DNA of 64,000 bases from Candidatus Limnocylindrales bacterium. Lineage in GTDB: Bacteria; Moduliflexota; Moduliflexia; Moduliflexales; JAUQPW01. Position 1 is the first letter of the stretch, and every line of letters starts with the position of its first letter. This document shows positions 17,200 to 26,165 of the stretch, piece after piece. The notes beneath the pieces were generated by a model. The model searched no databases. It was given only the letters and a program-made list of their open reading frames with translations, and was not told where the DNA came from. The stretch covers positions 72,628 through 136,627 of the forward strand of contig DATMBG010000026.1 of the NCBI GenBank assembly GCA_035559535.1, read 5' to 3'. The position numbers were made by a program, and so were the translations under genes.

Positions 17200-18714
17200 T
17201 CAACCTTCCTTTTGAGGGGATGTACGCTTGACTAGCTTCTGCAATAATAAAATAACCCCTCCTATATCTTCTGAAGTCAGTAACAGGACCTGCCGGACAG
17301 GTACTTTCGATTTTCGGGTGAAGATTTCCAGGGTCAAAAGAGCACTTATAGAGTAAGAGAAAGTACTGGCTATTGCAGCCCCGAAGATATCGAAGCGTGG
17401 AATTAACCATAAATCGAAGATAACCGTTACAACCAGTCCCACCGAAGAAACGGCCAAATTAAGCTGGGGTTTTCCGATTCCGGCGATGTATGAGGCAAGA
17501 ACATTTACCACACTAAAGGCGACAATCCCAGGTAACAACCCCAGAAGCGGAGTTATACTTTGTCGAAAAGCTTCACCGTATACCCATGGCAATATCTGAT
17601 CGGCAAGTAAAGCCAAGAATAGAGCCGATATAAAGCTTAGCCAGAAACTGACACGGGTGATTTGAGTTGTACGGGTCACATTCTCCGAGACGATATCCTG
17701 CAAAGCAGCGACTCTAGGCAGCAGGACGGTAGCCGCTGCATTAGAGATTAACCAGATGAGCTGGGCCAGGCTGACGGCAAGCGTATAAAGTCCAACCCCT
17801 TTTACACCGACGAAGAAGCTGACAATGAAAACATCCAGACGATAGTTAAGGAACTGGATTAGGTTAGCCAGGTAACAGGGAAAGGCATATCTCAGAATCT
17901 CTCCGAAGCCACTGGTATCCCGTGTCGATAAGTAGAATAAAGACCTCCACGGAGAGGAAGGTGAGGGGCTTTCCGGGGTAGGTTTGTTGGATCTGACCTC
18001 TCCGACTCCCTCACCCCCTTTCCCCCTCTCCTGAAGCTTCAGGAGAGGGGGGGAGGAGGGGTATAATACTCTCAAGAAGATGAGATTGGTTAAAATTATT
18101 ACGGCTACATTGATCCATATAAATATGGGTGGCGAAGGTTGGTGTTTTAGTAAGATCAGAATTCCAATTCCGGCCAGTAGCAAAACGGGTTGCAGTACCC
18201 GACTCAAGAGATCAGCCTTGTTAGCCAGGGTAATTTGTTGAAGACCGATCAATATGGCACGCCAGTAGCCGGATAACAGACTAAAAACAAGAGAAATAAC
18301 GATGGCCGTGATGATCCCGTTTCCCGTCTGAGGAGGTAAGAACAGAGTAGAATAACCGGTATATGGAAGAGTATATAGCAACATGACCGCTAGAAGACCT
18401 TGCAGCAGAGCGGTCAATATCAACTTCAAAAACAGTAAATCGAGAGCCGCCTTCCCTCGTGCCACCACGTAGGTTATACCCGATGGGATTGAAAAACCCA
18501 GTATCATACTTAATAACGTCGTGGTTACCAATACCAGATCATAGCTACCCTTGCCGGCCGGACCCAGTGTTCGAGCAATCAAAATACTGCTTACGAGTCC
18601 TAATGGGATCGAAATAACACTGGTTCCCAGGGTATGAAGGCTACTGAACCACAACGAGGTTTTGGTAGTAGACCAGATGGTGGAATTTTCCAACGAACCC
18701 TCTTTGCTATTCAT
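17200..18714 (-). CDS. Polysaccharide flippase, Wzx/MOP superfamily
   Basis: The 504-residue protein is hydrophobic, with about 12-14 predicted membrane helices. The opening (SIPLGLVSSILIARTLGPAG followed by KGSYDLV) is the standard signature of oligosaccharide-unit flippases, which move lipid-linked repeat units to the periplasmic face. Residues ~220-255 form a polar, Pro/Ser/Gly-rich loop (KLQERGKGGEGVGEV) between two membrane helices that has no place in the family. Its DNA contains a 30-bp perfect palindrome at 18022-18051, so the loop appears to be a mobile repeat read through in frame. A second, MurJ-like flippase lies at 45393-46742. Confidence 0.87.
   Translation of the reverse strand: MNSKEGSLENSTIWSTTKTSLWFSSLHTLGTSVISIPLGLVSSILIARTLGPAGKGSYDLVLVTTTLLSMILGFSIPSGITYVVARGKAALDLLFLKLILTALLQGLLAVMLLYTLPYTGYSTLFLPPQTGNGIITAIVISLVFSLLSGYWRAILIGLQQITLANKADLLSRVLQPVLLLAGIGILILLKHQPSPPIFIWINVAVIILTNLIFLRVLYPSSPPLLKLQERGKGGEGVGEVRSNKPTPESPSPSSPWRSLFYLSTRDTSGFGEILRYAFPCYLANLIQFLNYRLDVFIVSFFVGVKGVGLYTLAVSLAQLIWLISNAAATVLLPRVAALQDIVSENVTRTTQITRVSFWLSFISALFLALLADQILPWVYGEAFRQSITPLLGLLPGIVAFSVVNVLASYIAGIGKPQLNLAVSSVGLVVTVIFDLWLIPRFDIFGAAIASTFSYSISALLTLEIFTRKSKVPVRQVLLLTSEDIGGVILLLQKLVKRTSPQKEG
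18022..18051. repeat. 30-bp perfect palindrome inside the flippase coding sequence
   Basis: The sequence reads CCCCCTCTCCTGAAG followed by its exact reverse complement. Related C/T-rich hairpin sequence with CTCTCC..GAAGC.TCAGGAGA occurs in the intergenic stretch near 52125-52160, so this is an intergenic-type repeat lying within a gene and translated in frame. Confidence 0.7.
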
Positions 18715-18800
18715 GGCTTATGTAAATTTTGTTACGAAGGTTGGGTGTTACGAACCCTCTCATGGACCCGGGGTCATCTGGAATCCCAAATTTTTCTATT

Positions 18801-19361
18801 TCATCCCAGGATATCTTGGACGGCCAATCCCACATCGGGGAAGGCCTGAGGAAAAAGGTTTTGATCACACTGAAATCGTTTAATTTCCAGGTATCCTTGA
18901 GGTGATGGCTTCTGGTAGACTTCGATACAATCTGCGGTCAGGTCTACCAGCCAGACCTCCGGAATCCCAGACTTTGCGTACAAAGGTATCTTTACTTCTC
19001 GGTCGTAGGTTAAAGGAGTGTCGGCTACTTCCACAACAGGCAGGACATCCTGGGGTTGGGGATGGGCTTGAGCATAGAAATCGCTACGTGGTCGAAGCAA
19101 GGCCAGATCTGGCTGCAGTTCTGAGTGTTCACTTAAATAAATGGGATTCTGAACACTTACTATAGCACGTTCTCCTACCCATTGAGAGAAGAGTCGGGTC
19201 AAACGATTTACACAAGCGGCATGTTGACTGCCGATCGGAGGCACTTCTACAATCTCTCCTTTGATGAGTTCCACCCGATCATCCTCCGAGAGGATTCCGG
19301 CCTTTGCCATTTGATGGTATTCTTCTACCGTAAAAAGACGCTTTGAAACTTGCGTGGACAT
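18801..19361 (-). CDS. Uma2 family (DUF820) restriction-endonuclease-like protein
   Basis: The 186-residue protein has the Uma2 order: N-terminal FTVEEYHQMAKAGIL, DDRVELIKGEIVEV, QPDLALLRPRSDFY, then the PD-(D/E)XK-like core VVEVADTPLTYDREVKIPLYA and IPEVWLVDL. The catalytic acid and lysine candidates (Asp in PDLALL, Glu in VVEVAD, Lys in REVKIPLY) are all present. The family's biological role is unknown, although structures are nuclease-like. It lies 87 bases upstream of the flippase and next to a broken Uma2 paralogue, and is probably unrelated to the polysaccharide genes. Confidence 0.88.
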   Translation of the reverse strand: MSTQVSKRLFTVEEYHQMAKAGILSEDDRVELIKGEIVEVPPIGSQHAACVNRLTRLFSQWVGERAIVSVQNPIYLSEHSELQPDLALLRPRSDFYAQAHPQPQDVLPVVEVADTPLTYDREVKIPLYAKSGIPEVWLVDLTADCIEVYQKPSPQGYLEIKRFQCDQNLFPQAFPDVGLAVQDILG

Positions 19362-19478
19362 GACCAGCCTCGTTATAAGGAGGTTACAAATCTTTAGGTT
19401 CTACCCCCAGAGCTTGCAGTTGGGCTACCAGACTTTCTGCGCGTTGTCGTTCCTGCTCACGTTGTGCTACAACTGGAG

Positions 19479-19498
19479 GGGCGCACGGCCGTGCGCCC
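19479..19498. repeat. 20-bp palindrome GGGCGCACGGCCGTGCGCCC, copy 1
   Basis: Perfect 20-bp palindrome with GGAG on the left and GTACTAG on the right. It sits inside the broken Uma2 gene. Confidence 0.9.
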
Positions 19499-19647
19499 GT
19501 ACTAGGTAGCGAAAGGTTCACCATCGGGTTGATATAATCGCAGCTCCCCCTCCTCCAATTCAAACTATACTCCCAGAAGGGGGCTGACCCATCCCACCAT
19601 TTGTTCAATTTCCTCCAATTCCTCACCAAATCTGGCCAACTGCGTAC

Positions 19648-19667
19648 GGGCGCACGGCCGTGCGCCC
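19648..19667. repeat. 20-bp palindrome, copy 2, opposite orientation
   Basis: The same 20 bases as copy 1, but with GTAC on the left and CTCC on the right, so the element as a whole is inverted relative to copy 1. It is the first interruption of the Uma2 gene. Confidence 0.9.
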
Positions 19668-20086
19668 CTCCAAATCCGGATCGTACGCATAATACTCTTC
19701 TACGTAACGTTCATAAAAGCGGAACTTGCGTGTCATCTCGGCCAGGGTATTACTGGGTGACAGAATTTCAAACACAACCTGGGGCGGGATTCCCCCCTCC
19801 TGCCATTGTAAATACGAACCCCGGTCCCCCTTGGGTCGTCCAAAGACCACCATTATGTCCGGAACCGTACGAATATCAGGTCGACCTTCCACAGGATACC
19901 ACAACAAGTTGCCGGCTCCAAACACATCTTCCCGCTCGCGAAAGAGCGCCTCCAGTCCCTTCTCAATGGTTACAATCCAACGGAATTGCTTGGTATTATC
20001 GGCTATGGGTCGTCCATCACTTTCTGGATAGATTATCGGTCTGGTTAGTAAAGATACGGCCATAGGAGTTTGATCCCTCTTAAAGG

Positions 20087-21220
20087 TTAATCAGTAAAAG
20101 CTTCCAGGATGTATTCCTGGTCCTCGGTGCTTAAATACGGATGCATCGGCAGGCTAAAGATGGAATTAGCTATCTTTTCGCTCACCGGAAAATCACCCTG
20201 TTTATAACTTAGACTACGAAAGGCTTCCTGTAAATGGAGAGGTTTAGGGTAATAAATGGCCGTTGGAATTCCTTTCAGTTTAAGTTTTTTCATCAGGTTG
20301 TCCCGATTATCGCTCAGTACAGAATATTGGGCCCACACGCTGGTTCGATCCGGTTCTATCCAGGGGGTTATGACCCTTCCTTGCAGTCCTTCAGAGTATT
20401 TCCGGGCAACTTCATGGCGAAGAGCAATTTCCTCTTCGAAGATTTCCAACTTAGCCAGTAGAATTGCTGCTTGCAGAGTATCCAACCTTCCGTTGATTCC
20501 AATCCGAATATTATCATACTTATCGAGTCCCTTCCCGTGCACTCTGATGGATCGAAGTTTCTCGGCGAGGGTATCATCATTACAGAACAGAGCCCCCCCA
20601 TCTCCATAGCATCCCAAGGGTTTTGCAGGAAAAAATGAAGTAGCTCCGATATCTCCCAGGTTTCCGGCTTTCCGCCCTTTGTACTCTGCGCCAAAAGACT
20701 GGGCTGCGTCTTCCAGGACAAATAACCCATAGACTTCTGCAACCTTTCGGATAGCTTCATAATCGGCGGGTTGACCAAAGAGATCCACCGGGATAATTCC
20801 CCTGGGTCGAAGCGACCCATTTCTTTGAATAAAGGTATGGAGGGTTTCTTGTAATTTTTGGGCATCCAGATTAAATGTTTTAGGGTCTATATCCACAAAA
20901 ACGGGCGTAGCGCCCAGGAGTGAAATAACTTCTGCCGTAGCGATAAAGGTAAAAGGTGTCGTAAAAATGGCATCTCCGGGTCCTACGTTATAGGCCATGA
21001 GTGCCATCAGGAGGGCATCGGTACCACTTGCACAGGTGATACAGTATTTACTACCCACCAGGTGGGCGAGTCGCTCTTCCAATTCTTGTACCTCGGGTCC
21101 CAGGATATAAATACCATGGTCAAGAACCCTCTTTATGCGTTTTTCCAGGATATCACGGATACGATTTTGTTGAGCTTTCAGATCGATAAATTCGATTTTA
21201 TGTTTTCCGGTGGCAATCAT
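20087..21220 (-). CDS. DegT/DnrJ/EryC1/StrS PLP-dependent sugar aminotransferase (WbpE-like)
   Basis: Fold-type I sugar aminotransferase, ~377 residues from the ATG at 21220, chosen because GAGGAG lies five bases before it. Motifs are FIDLKAQQNRIRD, ASGTDALLMALMAY for PLP-phosphate binding, DIDPKTFNLD, LEDAAQSFGAEYKG with the PLP-ring Asp, and SFFPAKPLGCYGDGGA, where the lysine forms the Schiff base. Family members aminate keto-sugar nucleotides. Immediately downstream of the dehydrogenase-acetyltransferase fusion, the best fit is the WbpE/WlbC step, converting the 3-keto sugar to UDP-GlcNAc(3NH2)A. It is the only such aminotransferase in the window. A palindromic repeat lies in the 96-base spacer before it. 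Confidence 0.88.
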   Translation of the reverse strand: MIATGKHKIEFIDLKAQQNRIRDILEKRIKRVLDHGIYILGPEVQELEERLAHLVGSKYCITCASGTDALLMALMAYNVGPGDAIFTTPFTFIATAEVISLLGATPVFVDIDPKTFNLDAQKLQETLHTFIQRNGSLRPRGIIPVDLFGQPADYEAIRKVAEVYGLFVLEDAAQSFGAEYKGRKAGNLGDIGATSFFPAKPLGCYGDGGALFCNDDTLAEKLRSIRVHGKGLDKYDNIRIGINGRLDTLQAAILLAKLEIFEEEIALRHEVARKYSEGLQGRVITPWIEPDRTSVWAQYSVLSDNRDNLMKKLKLKGIPTAIYYPKPLHLQEAFRSLSYKQGDFPVSEKIANSIFSLPMHPYLSTEDQEYILEAFTD

Positions 21221-21294
21221 TTTTCTCCTCAAGCAAGTCCCTGGTTTTGGTTTAAGAATACCCCACTTTTTACCGGGAGATCACTTCCTTGTAC

Positions 21295-21314
21295 GGGCGC
21301 ACGGCCGTGCGCCC
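21295..21314. repeat. 20-bp palindrome, copy 3
   Basis: Identical to the copies at 19479 and 19648, with the orientation of copy 2 (GTAC left, CTCT right). It lies between the aminotransferase and the fused dehydrogenase-acetyltransferase gene, without harming either. Confidence 0.9.
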
Positions 21315-21316
21315 CT

Positions 21317-22918
21317 CTAATGGATACAGCTAACCGAATCATTTATCTTTTTGTAAACCCGTTTACATCGGGAGCATTGAGCCTTGTCATTGACAAACTT
21401 CAACTTAGTTCCGCATCGGCACATCCATCCGACGATACGTCCGGGGTTACCAACCACCAGTGCATAGTCTGGAACATCCTTTGTAACTATAGCTCCGGCT
21501 CCGATAAAGGCAAAACGACCGATGGTAGTTCCACAAAGGATGGTTGCATTGGCGCCTATGGAGGCTCCGTATTTCACGAGGGTAGGTTGATAGTATTCAC
21601 GCCCTCGCTGGGGAAATTCACATCGGGGATTCAGAACATTTGTGAAGACCATGGAAGGTCCGCAGAAGACATAATCTTCCAGCTCGACCCCTTCATAGAC
21701 CGATACATTATTTTGAATTTTCACAAAATTACCGATACGAACATTATTACCGATATTGACATTCTGTCCCAGGGTACAATTTTTACCGATTACGGCCCCT
21801 TTTTGGACATGGCTAAAGTGCCAGATTTTCGTTCCCTCTCCGATCTGACAACCTTCGTCTATTACTGCGGTTTCATGAACAAAGAACTTCTGATTGGGGG
21901 GTGTTTGGAGATTTACCCGGATATTTTCATTCCGGGTTTCCCTATTTTCTAATCGGGCCTGTGCCTGTTCCAAAATTTCCAGGACTTTGATACCGTTCTT
22001 TCCATCGGTAAGCGGTTGAGTTCCTGTGGTCACACACTGCATAAAGTGTTCGAGTTCGAGTTGGAGGGGTTCTTCATCTGAATATTCGATAACCTGGTAA
22101 TCAGCATCTCGCTTTTGGGGTTCTCCCTGCACCCAATCGATCCCTTTGGGATAGAGTATCAACCGATCTTGTTTTTTCGAATCCTCGAACACGATCATAT
22201 TTTTATCTCCGATGACGACCAGGCGATGTTCCTTGAAGGGGTGAAGCCAGGATACATGGATATGTGCATGGATATTTCTGGGGTAACGGAGGATGGTCAG
22301 CGTAACATCATGGATGCCGGGTTGTAAAAATATTCCTCCCTTAGCATCGATTTCCACGGGATCTTCTTCGATGAGGTATTGCAGGACTGAGATATCATGG
22401 GGTGCGAAGGACCAGAGGATATTTTCCTCTTTTCGCACGGTACCCAGATTCAGGCGATTACTGTAGATATATTGAAGTTTTCCCAGGGTACCGTCCTGGA
22501 TCAACTGTTTAATTTTTCGGATGGCCGGATGATAGAGGAGCAGGTGGCCGACCATTAAAATCTTTTTTCTCTGTATAGCCAGATGATCCAGGTCCCTGGC
22601 CTGATAGGAGAAGAGGGCAAGGGGTTTTTCGACCAACACATTTTTATCGGCCTCCAGGCATCGTCTGGCGAGGGCATAGTGGGTTTCTGCCGGGGTCGCC
22701 ACAACCACCCCCTGGACTTCTGGGTCGTTGAGGATTTCTTCGAGGTCGGTGACACCTTTTATTTTCTGGGAGATCTCCCTTATTTTCTCCAGGTTTTTTT
22801 TATCCACATCACAGACATACTTGAGTTTCTCGCCAAAAATTCGATGAGCCGTTCTGACATGATTCATTCCCCAACGACCGCATCCGACTATGGCTAACTT
22901 CATGGTGTTAGTATTCAT
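21317..22918 (-). CDS. Fused UDP-GlcNAcA 3-dehydrogenase and sugar N-acetyltransferase (WbpB-WbpD like)
   Basis: The 533-residue protein joins two pathway steps. Residues 1-~325 are a Gfo/Idh/MocA dehydrogenase ([61 protein letters not shown]). Residues ~345-515 are a left-handed beta-helix acetyltransferase of hexapeptide repeats ([56 protein letters not shown]). The C-terminus adds two Cys pairs (CRCG and CSRC) that could form a small zinc ribbon. The linked activities oxidise C3 of UDP-GlcNAcA and N-acetylate the 3-amine made by the adjacent aminotransferase. Separate versions of both domains occur at 25692-27172. Confidence 0.88.
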   Translation of the reverse strand: MNTNTMKLAIVGCGRWGMNHVRTAHRIFGEKLKYVCDVDKKNLEKIREISQKIKGVTDLEEILNDPEVQGVVVATPAETHYALARRCLEADKNVLVEKPLALFSYQARDLDHLAIQRKKILMVGHLLLYHPAIRKIKQLIQDGTLGKLQYIYSNRLNLGTVRKEENILWSFAPHDISVLQYLIEEDPVEIDAKGGIFLQPGIHDVTLTILRYPRNIHAHIHVSWLHPFKEHRLVVIGDKNMIVFEDSKKQDRLILYPKGIDWVQGEPQKRDADYQVIEYSDEEPLQLELEHFMQCVTTGTQPLTDGKNGIKVLEILEQAQARLENRETRNENIRVNLQTPPNQKFFVHETAVIDEGCQIGEGTKIWHFSHVQKGAVIGKNCTLGQNVNIGNNVRIGNFVKIQNNVSVYEGVELEDYVFCGPSMVFTNVLNPRCEFPQRGREYYQPTLVKYGASIGANATILCGTTIGRFAFIGAGAIVTKDVPDYALVVGNPGRIVGWMCRCGTKLKFVNDKAQCSRCKRVYKKINDSVSCIH

Positions 22919-22923
22919 CCACT

Positions 22924-22992
22924 GGTAAAGCAGGCGAGACGTCTGCGCCCCTACACCCGACCGGGTAAAGCAGGCGAGACGTCTGCGCCCCT
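22924..22992. repeat. Two tandem copies of a 29-bp repeat containing AGACGTCT
   Basis: Copies at 22924-22952 and 22964-22992 are identical over 29 bases, 40 bases apart. Each contains the palindrome AGACGTCT flanked by GGCG and GCGCCCCT. They fill most of the 113-base spacer between the third Wzz gene's partner region and the fused dehydrogenase gene. Confidence 0.85.
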
Positions 22993-23031
22993 GGAGAGAA
23001 GGAACCTCACGTAGAAAGGAAAATTCCTCTT

Positions 23032-24294
23032 CTAGACGGGATTTGATTGTCGTTCTGACTTTACCGCCGGAGTTACATATTCCAGGAGAAAAACCAGGAT
23101 AACCAGACTTGCAAAAAACCCTATTGCACCTGCCAGGAGCAAATTTACTTTGCTATTTGAATTAACAGGACCTTTAGATACCACAACCGGATTTGCCATT
23201 TCCAGCTGTGACTTCCTGGTATTGACAAGGGTCTGGATTTGATCCCACTTTTCTTTGAGGGATTTAGAGTTTTCCTCCAAAGAATTGTAATGCCTGGTTA
23301 TGTTCCATAGTTCAAGTTCTTCTTTGATCAATTCCTTTTGTAACTCCGCTATCTGCTTATCATTATCTTCTAAATCCTTAACCAGGGCAAGCTTTCTAAC
23401 CTTCAAACTCTCCAAATCTGCAAGGGTTTCAACCAGCTTCGGTTCCATGATAGCATGTAAAGGATTTATTTGTTCATCTTTTATTTGGAGGCTTAATAGG
23501 GTTGAGGCAGGTAAACCCGAAGTCTCTTTAACCGAATCTTGCAGTATTGGATCATTGGATAAGGATCTGGAAAGCCACAGAGTTTTCTTTTCTTCCCCTA
23601 ATTTCTTGGTGAGGGTAGCTATTATAGCACTCTTTTCTTCTATGGTTCGGTTGGTTTCAAGAAGTCCCAGTTCGGTATTCTTCCGCTTTTGCATGAGGAT
23701 CTCTTTTTTTAGCCTGGTAACCTCGACCATAGATTGGGCAGTTAATAATTCTTGCTCCACCTGAGCCAACTGACGATTTATTTCTTCCATTTCATCCTTG
23801 ATGGAATCCCTGTTCTTCATCGCTGTGGCAATTTCTTTTTCATTAGCTTCTTGATTCAGCTCTACAGCCGAAATCGCTACGGCATGGGCTATATTACCGA
23901 CTTTTTCAGGATCTGTGTGGTCCACTATAATATCTATGCGATTCATTTTTGGAATAGGTTCAACGGATATTATCCGGGTCAAATTTTCCAGGCCTATTTG
24001 GTAGGGGGGCTTATCTAATTGAAGCCTTTCCAGGACCCTGGCCATTACCGCTTGACTCTTGATGGCCTCAGCATAGCTTTTATCTGGATTGGAGATGAAC
24101 AATGAGATTGTAGCCCGATACACCTTAGGGGTCACCAGATTTAGAATGACCGCGATTATCACGAAAAGAATAGTTCCTCCCAGGATAAAGCTTTTCCACT
24201 TCCATAGTACTTTTAAATACTCCATCAAATCCCTTTCGTCTTTATCTTCTGACCTCGCTCTTCCTACTATAGATTTTTCACTTACCTCGGCCAT
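23032..24294 (-). CDS. Wzz/GumC-like polysaccharide chain-length protein (copy 1)
   Basis: The 420-residue protein has the Wzz plan. A short cytoplasmic start leads to a membrane helix at ~35-55 ([19 protein letters not shown]), then [14 protein letters not shown] long periplasmic coiled coil spans ~150-370 ([15 protein letters not shown]). A second helix lies at ~387-410 ([20 protein letters not shown]) with a short tail. There is no Walker-type kinase domain. Such proteins set the length of Wzy-polymerised chains and may open the periplasmic path for export. Its MAEVSEK start and [13 protein letters not shown] segment are nearly the same as those of copy 3 at 46754-48061, showing a recent duplication. 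A promoter-like sequence lies upstream at 24385-24417. Confidence 0.88.
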   Translation of the reverse strand: MAEVSEKSIVGRARSEDKDERDLMEYLKVLWKWKSFILGGTILFVIIAVILNLVTPKVYRATISLFISNPDKSYAEAIKSQAVMARVLERLQLDKPPYQIGLENLTRIISVEPIPKMNRIDIIVDHTDPEKVGNIAHAVAISAVELNQEANEKEIATAMKNRDSIKDEMEEINRQLAQVEQELLTAQSMVEVTRLKKEILMQKRKNTELGLLETNRTIEEKSAIIATLTKKLGEEKKTLWLSRSLSNDPILQDSVKETSGLPASTLLSLQIKDEQINPLHAIMEPKLVETLADLESLKVRKLALVKDLEDNDKQIAELQKELIKEELELWNITRHYNSLEENSKSLKEKWDQIQTLVNTRKSQLEMANPVVVSKGPVNSNSKVNLLLAGAIGFFASLVILVFLLEYVTPAVKSERQSNPV

Positions 24295-24384
24295 AATCCT
24301 GTTTTCTTAGAATTTTTGGTTGAATATTATAGAGTCAAAACTTATCCCATTTTGGGATTTTTCGATCGAAAACAGAACCAGAAT

Positions 24385-24417
24385 AGTATAGCTAACAAGA
24401 ATATAGAGCTTTGTCAA
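24385..24417 (-). promoter_or_regulatory. Promoter-like sequence, TTGACA with widely spaced TATACT
   Basis: On the minus strand TTGACAAAGCTC is followed after 21 bases by TATACT, about 90 bases before the Wzz start at 24294. A 17-base spacing gives only TAGCTA. Similar sequences precede the genes at 48061 and 49271. Confidence 0.4.
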
Positions 24418-24430
24418 GAGTTTTATTCTA

Positions 24431-25675
24431 CTAGTGGCCTTTCTGATGAGATTTAATTGATTCTTTAGTTTTAGAACGTGAGATATGCTCCAGAGGAAAA
24501 GTAAGGATAATCAGAATCAGAAATCCTATTCCTACAATCCATACATTTCTTAGAATAGAATCCGATTTGAGAGGGTTTTTAGGTAGACTGGCTGAATTTA
24601 CCACCTTTAAAATCTGATCCCTCTTAACAGCAACAACCTTGAGGGCGTCTTCCAGGTATTGCTGGGCACGTCGGCGAATTTCTTCAGCTTGCTGGAGAGC
24701 TTTCATTGCGTCTTTTAGCTTTACTTCATTTTGGATCAATTCTTTCTGTAAATTGGTTAATTGTTTCTCATTAATTTCTATATCTCTGACCAGGGATAAT
24801 TTTCTGGTCTTTAACCCTTCCAAATTAGAGATAGCCTCCACCAATTTAGGTTCCAAGTCCTTATATAAAGGATTTATCTGCTCGTCTTTTATCTGAATTT
24901 CTGGAAAATCAGACGGTGAAAAAGTCAGAAATTCCTTTGTATTATCTTGTATTACGAAGTCTCTAGATAAAGAACGGGAAAGTACAAGAATTTTCTTTTC
25001 CTGATTAAGTTTTTGGCTGAATACTTCTAAGTTGGTGTTTTGCTCTTCCAGCTTCCGATCTATCTCCAGGAATTCTAACCTGATCCTTTTCTGTTCTTCC
25101 AGGAGCACTTCCTTTTTAAGTTTACTGACTTCAAGAATCTCCTGAGCGGTTAATAACTCCTCATTTGCTTTAGCTACCCTGGTCTCCCAATAATTCAGAT
25201 CGGATTGGTGTCTTTCCAGATAAGTACCTATTTCGGCCTCGGTGAGTTCCTTATTTAATTCAACTACCGAAGCTGCTATAGCGTTTGCTATATCTCGGGC
25301 TTTTTCAGGATCCGTGTATTTAACCCTGATAGTGATAAGAGGAGTTCCCGGTAGGGGCTCAACAGATATCATTCCAATCAAAGTTTCCGGATTCAATAGG
25401 TGAGGAGGTTTATCCAATCCGAGTCTTTCTATAACCCTGGTAGCCACTGCTTGATCCTTAATCAGGCTCACCTTCGGGTCTTTGATTATCTCCTCAGAGT
25501 TTTTATTCAGATCTGTAGATAGTGAGACGGTAGCCTGATAAATTTTAGGTACTCTCAAATTCATGGTAAAGCTTACAACCATTGTGATAATTAAACAAAG
25601 AAAGGTTCCAGTTATAATTAAGCTTTTCCATTTCCAGGGTATTTTTAGAAGATCTCTGAAGTTAATCCTCAGCAT
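24431..25675 (-). CDS. Wzz/GumC-like polysaccharide chain-length protein (copy 2, divergent)
   Basis: The 414-residue protein has the same membrane topology as its two paralogues: a helix at ~18-40 (LIITGTFLCLIITMVVSF), VPKIYQATVSLST, a coiled-coil middle (LYKDLEPKLVEAISNLEGLK), and a C-terminal helix near 380-400 (IVGIGFLILIILTFPLEHI). The segment [20 protein letters not shown] is strikingly conserved in all three copies. Its N-terminus lacks the MAEVSEK leader and the ~15-residue charged stretch of the others. It starts 16 bases after the acetyltransferase gene and so belongs to that operon. No tyrosine-kinase domain is present. Confidence 0.87.
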   Translation of the reverse strand: MLRINFRDLLKIPWKWKSLIITGTFLCLIITMVVSFTMNLRVPKIYQATVSLSTDLNKNSEEIIKDPKVSLIKDQAVATRVIERLGLDKPPHLLNPETLIGMISVEPLPGTPLITIRVKYTDPEKARDIANAIAASVVELNKELTEAEIGTYLERHQSDLNYWETRVAKANEELLTAQEILEVSKLKKEVLLEEQKRIRLEFLEIDRKLEEQNTNLEVFSQKLNQEKKILVLSRSLSRDFVIQDNTKEFLTFSPSDFPEIQIKDEQINPLYKDLEPKLVEAISNLEGLKTRKLSLVRDIEINEKQLTNLQKELIQNEVKLKDAMKALQQAEEIRRRAQQYLEDALKVVAVKRDQILKVVNSASLPKNPLKSDSILRNVWIVGIGFLILIILTFPLEHISRSKTKESIKSHQKGH

Positions 25676-25691
25676 GATAAATTGATAAGCT

Positions 25692-26165
25692 TTACAAACT
25701 ACGGATAATCCGTGCAGGGATACCTGCCACTATTACATTTGGGGGGACATCTTTGGTCACAACGCTACCTGCTCCCACTATGGCATTCTCACCTATAGTA
25801 ATTCCGCACAAAATCGTTGAGCTTGTTCCAATGGAAGCACCTCTTTTTACCAGTGTAGGAATTACTTTCCAGTCTTTTTCGGTCTGAAGTTGGCCTTCAG
25901 GATTGGTAGAGCGTGGATATTTATCATTAATAAAAGAAACGTTATGCCCTATAAAGACATCATCCTCGATGATGACACCTTCACAGATGAAGGTATGGCT
26001 GGAGACTTTGACATTCCGACCGATCTTTGCATTCTTTTGAATTTCCACAAAAGCTCCTATTTTTGAGTTGTCTCCGATTTCGCACCCGTAGAGGTTTACA
26101 AAAGCAAAGATTTTGACATTCTTTCCCAACTTTACATCTGGGGCTATGCGTTGATAGAGTTCCAT
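25692..26165 (-). CDS. Sugar O/N-acetyltransferase, left-handed beta-helix (WbpD/WlbB-like)
   Basis: The 157-residue protein is almost wholly hexapeptide repeats (LGKNVKIFAFVNLYGCEIG, IGAFVEIQKNAKIGRNVKV, VKRGASIGTSSTILCGITIG, IGENAIVGAGSVVTKDVP). This is the compact WlbB/WbpD layout that N-acetylates UDP-GlcNAc(3NH2)A with acetyl-CoA. The ATG overlaps the TAA of the dehydrogenase gene by one base (TAATG), so the two are translationally coupled. It corresponds to the C-terminal half of the fusion at 21317-22918, minus the Cys-rich tail. Confidence 0.87.
   Translation of the reverse strand: MELYQRIAPDVKLGKNVKIFAFVNLYGCEIGDNSKIGAFVEIQKNAKIGRNVKVSSHTFICEGVIIEDDVFIGHNVSFINDKYPRSTNPEGQLQTEKDWKVIPTLVKRGASIGTSSTILCGITIGENAIVGAGSVVTKDVPPNVIVAGIPARIIRSL

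Larger units (their letters stand above)
19384..20063 (-). pseudogene. Uma2 family gene broken by two palindromic repeat insertions
   Basis: Codons from the ATG at 20063 give a good Uma2 N-terminus (VPDIMVVFGRPKGDRGSYLQ, VVFEILSPSNTLAEMTRKFR, YYAYDPDLEG) that runs into the GC-rich palindrome at 19648-19667 and stops soon after, at 19623. In another frame the sequence beyond continues the family C-terminus (EELEEIEQMVGWVSPLLGV, a TAG, then FELEEGELRLYQPDGEPFAT). It is then interrupted by a second, oppositely oriented palindrome at 19479-19498, after which VAQREQERQRAESLVAQLQ finishes the protein at 19384. Three blocks of one gene are therefore separated by two copies of the same repeat. A truncated 146-residue product containing the nuclease core might still be made. 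Confidence 0.85.

Noticed and set aside
20368-20865. 165-codon minus-strand ORF
   Set aside because: Lies wholly within the aminotransferase gene in another frame and has no domain; a shadow.
21062-21952. 296-codon plus-strand ORF
   Set aside because: Antisense to the aminotransferase and fused dehydrogenase genes, crosses the palindrome, and encodes no known motif.
22924-22992. Possible CRISPR array
   Set aside because: Only two copies of a 29-bp repeat with an 11-base gap; no further repeats, no cas genes and no leader.
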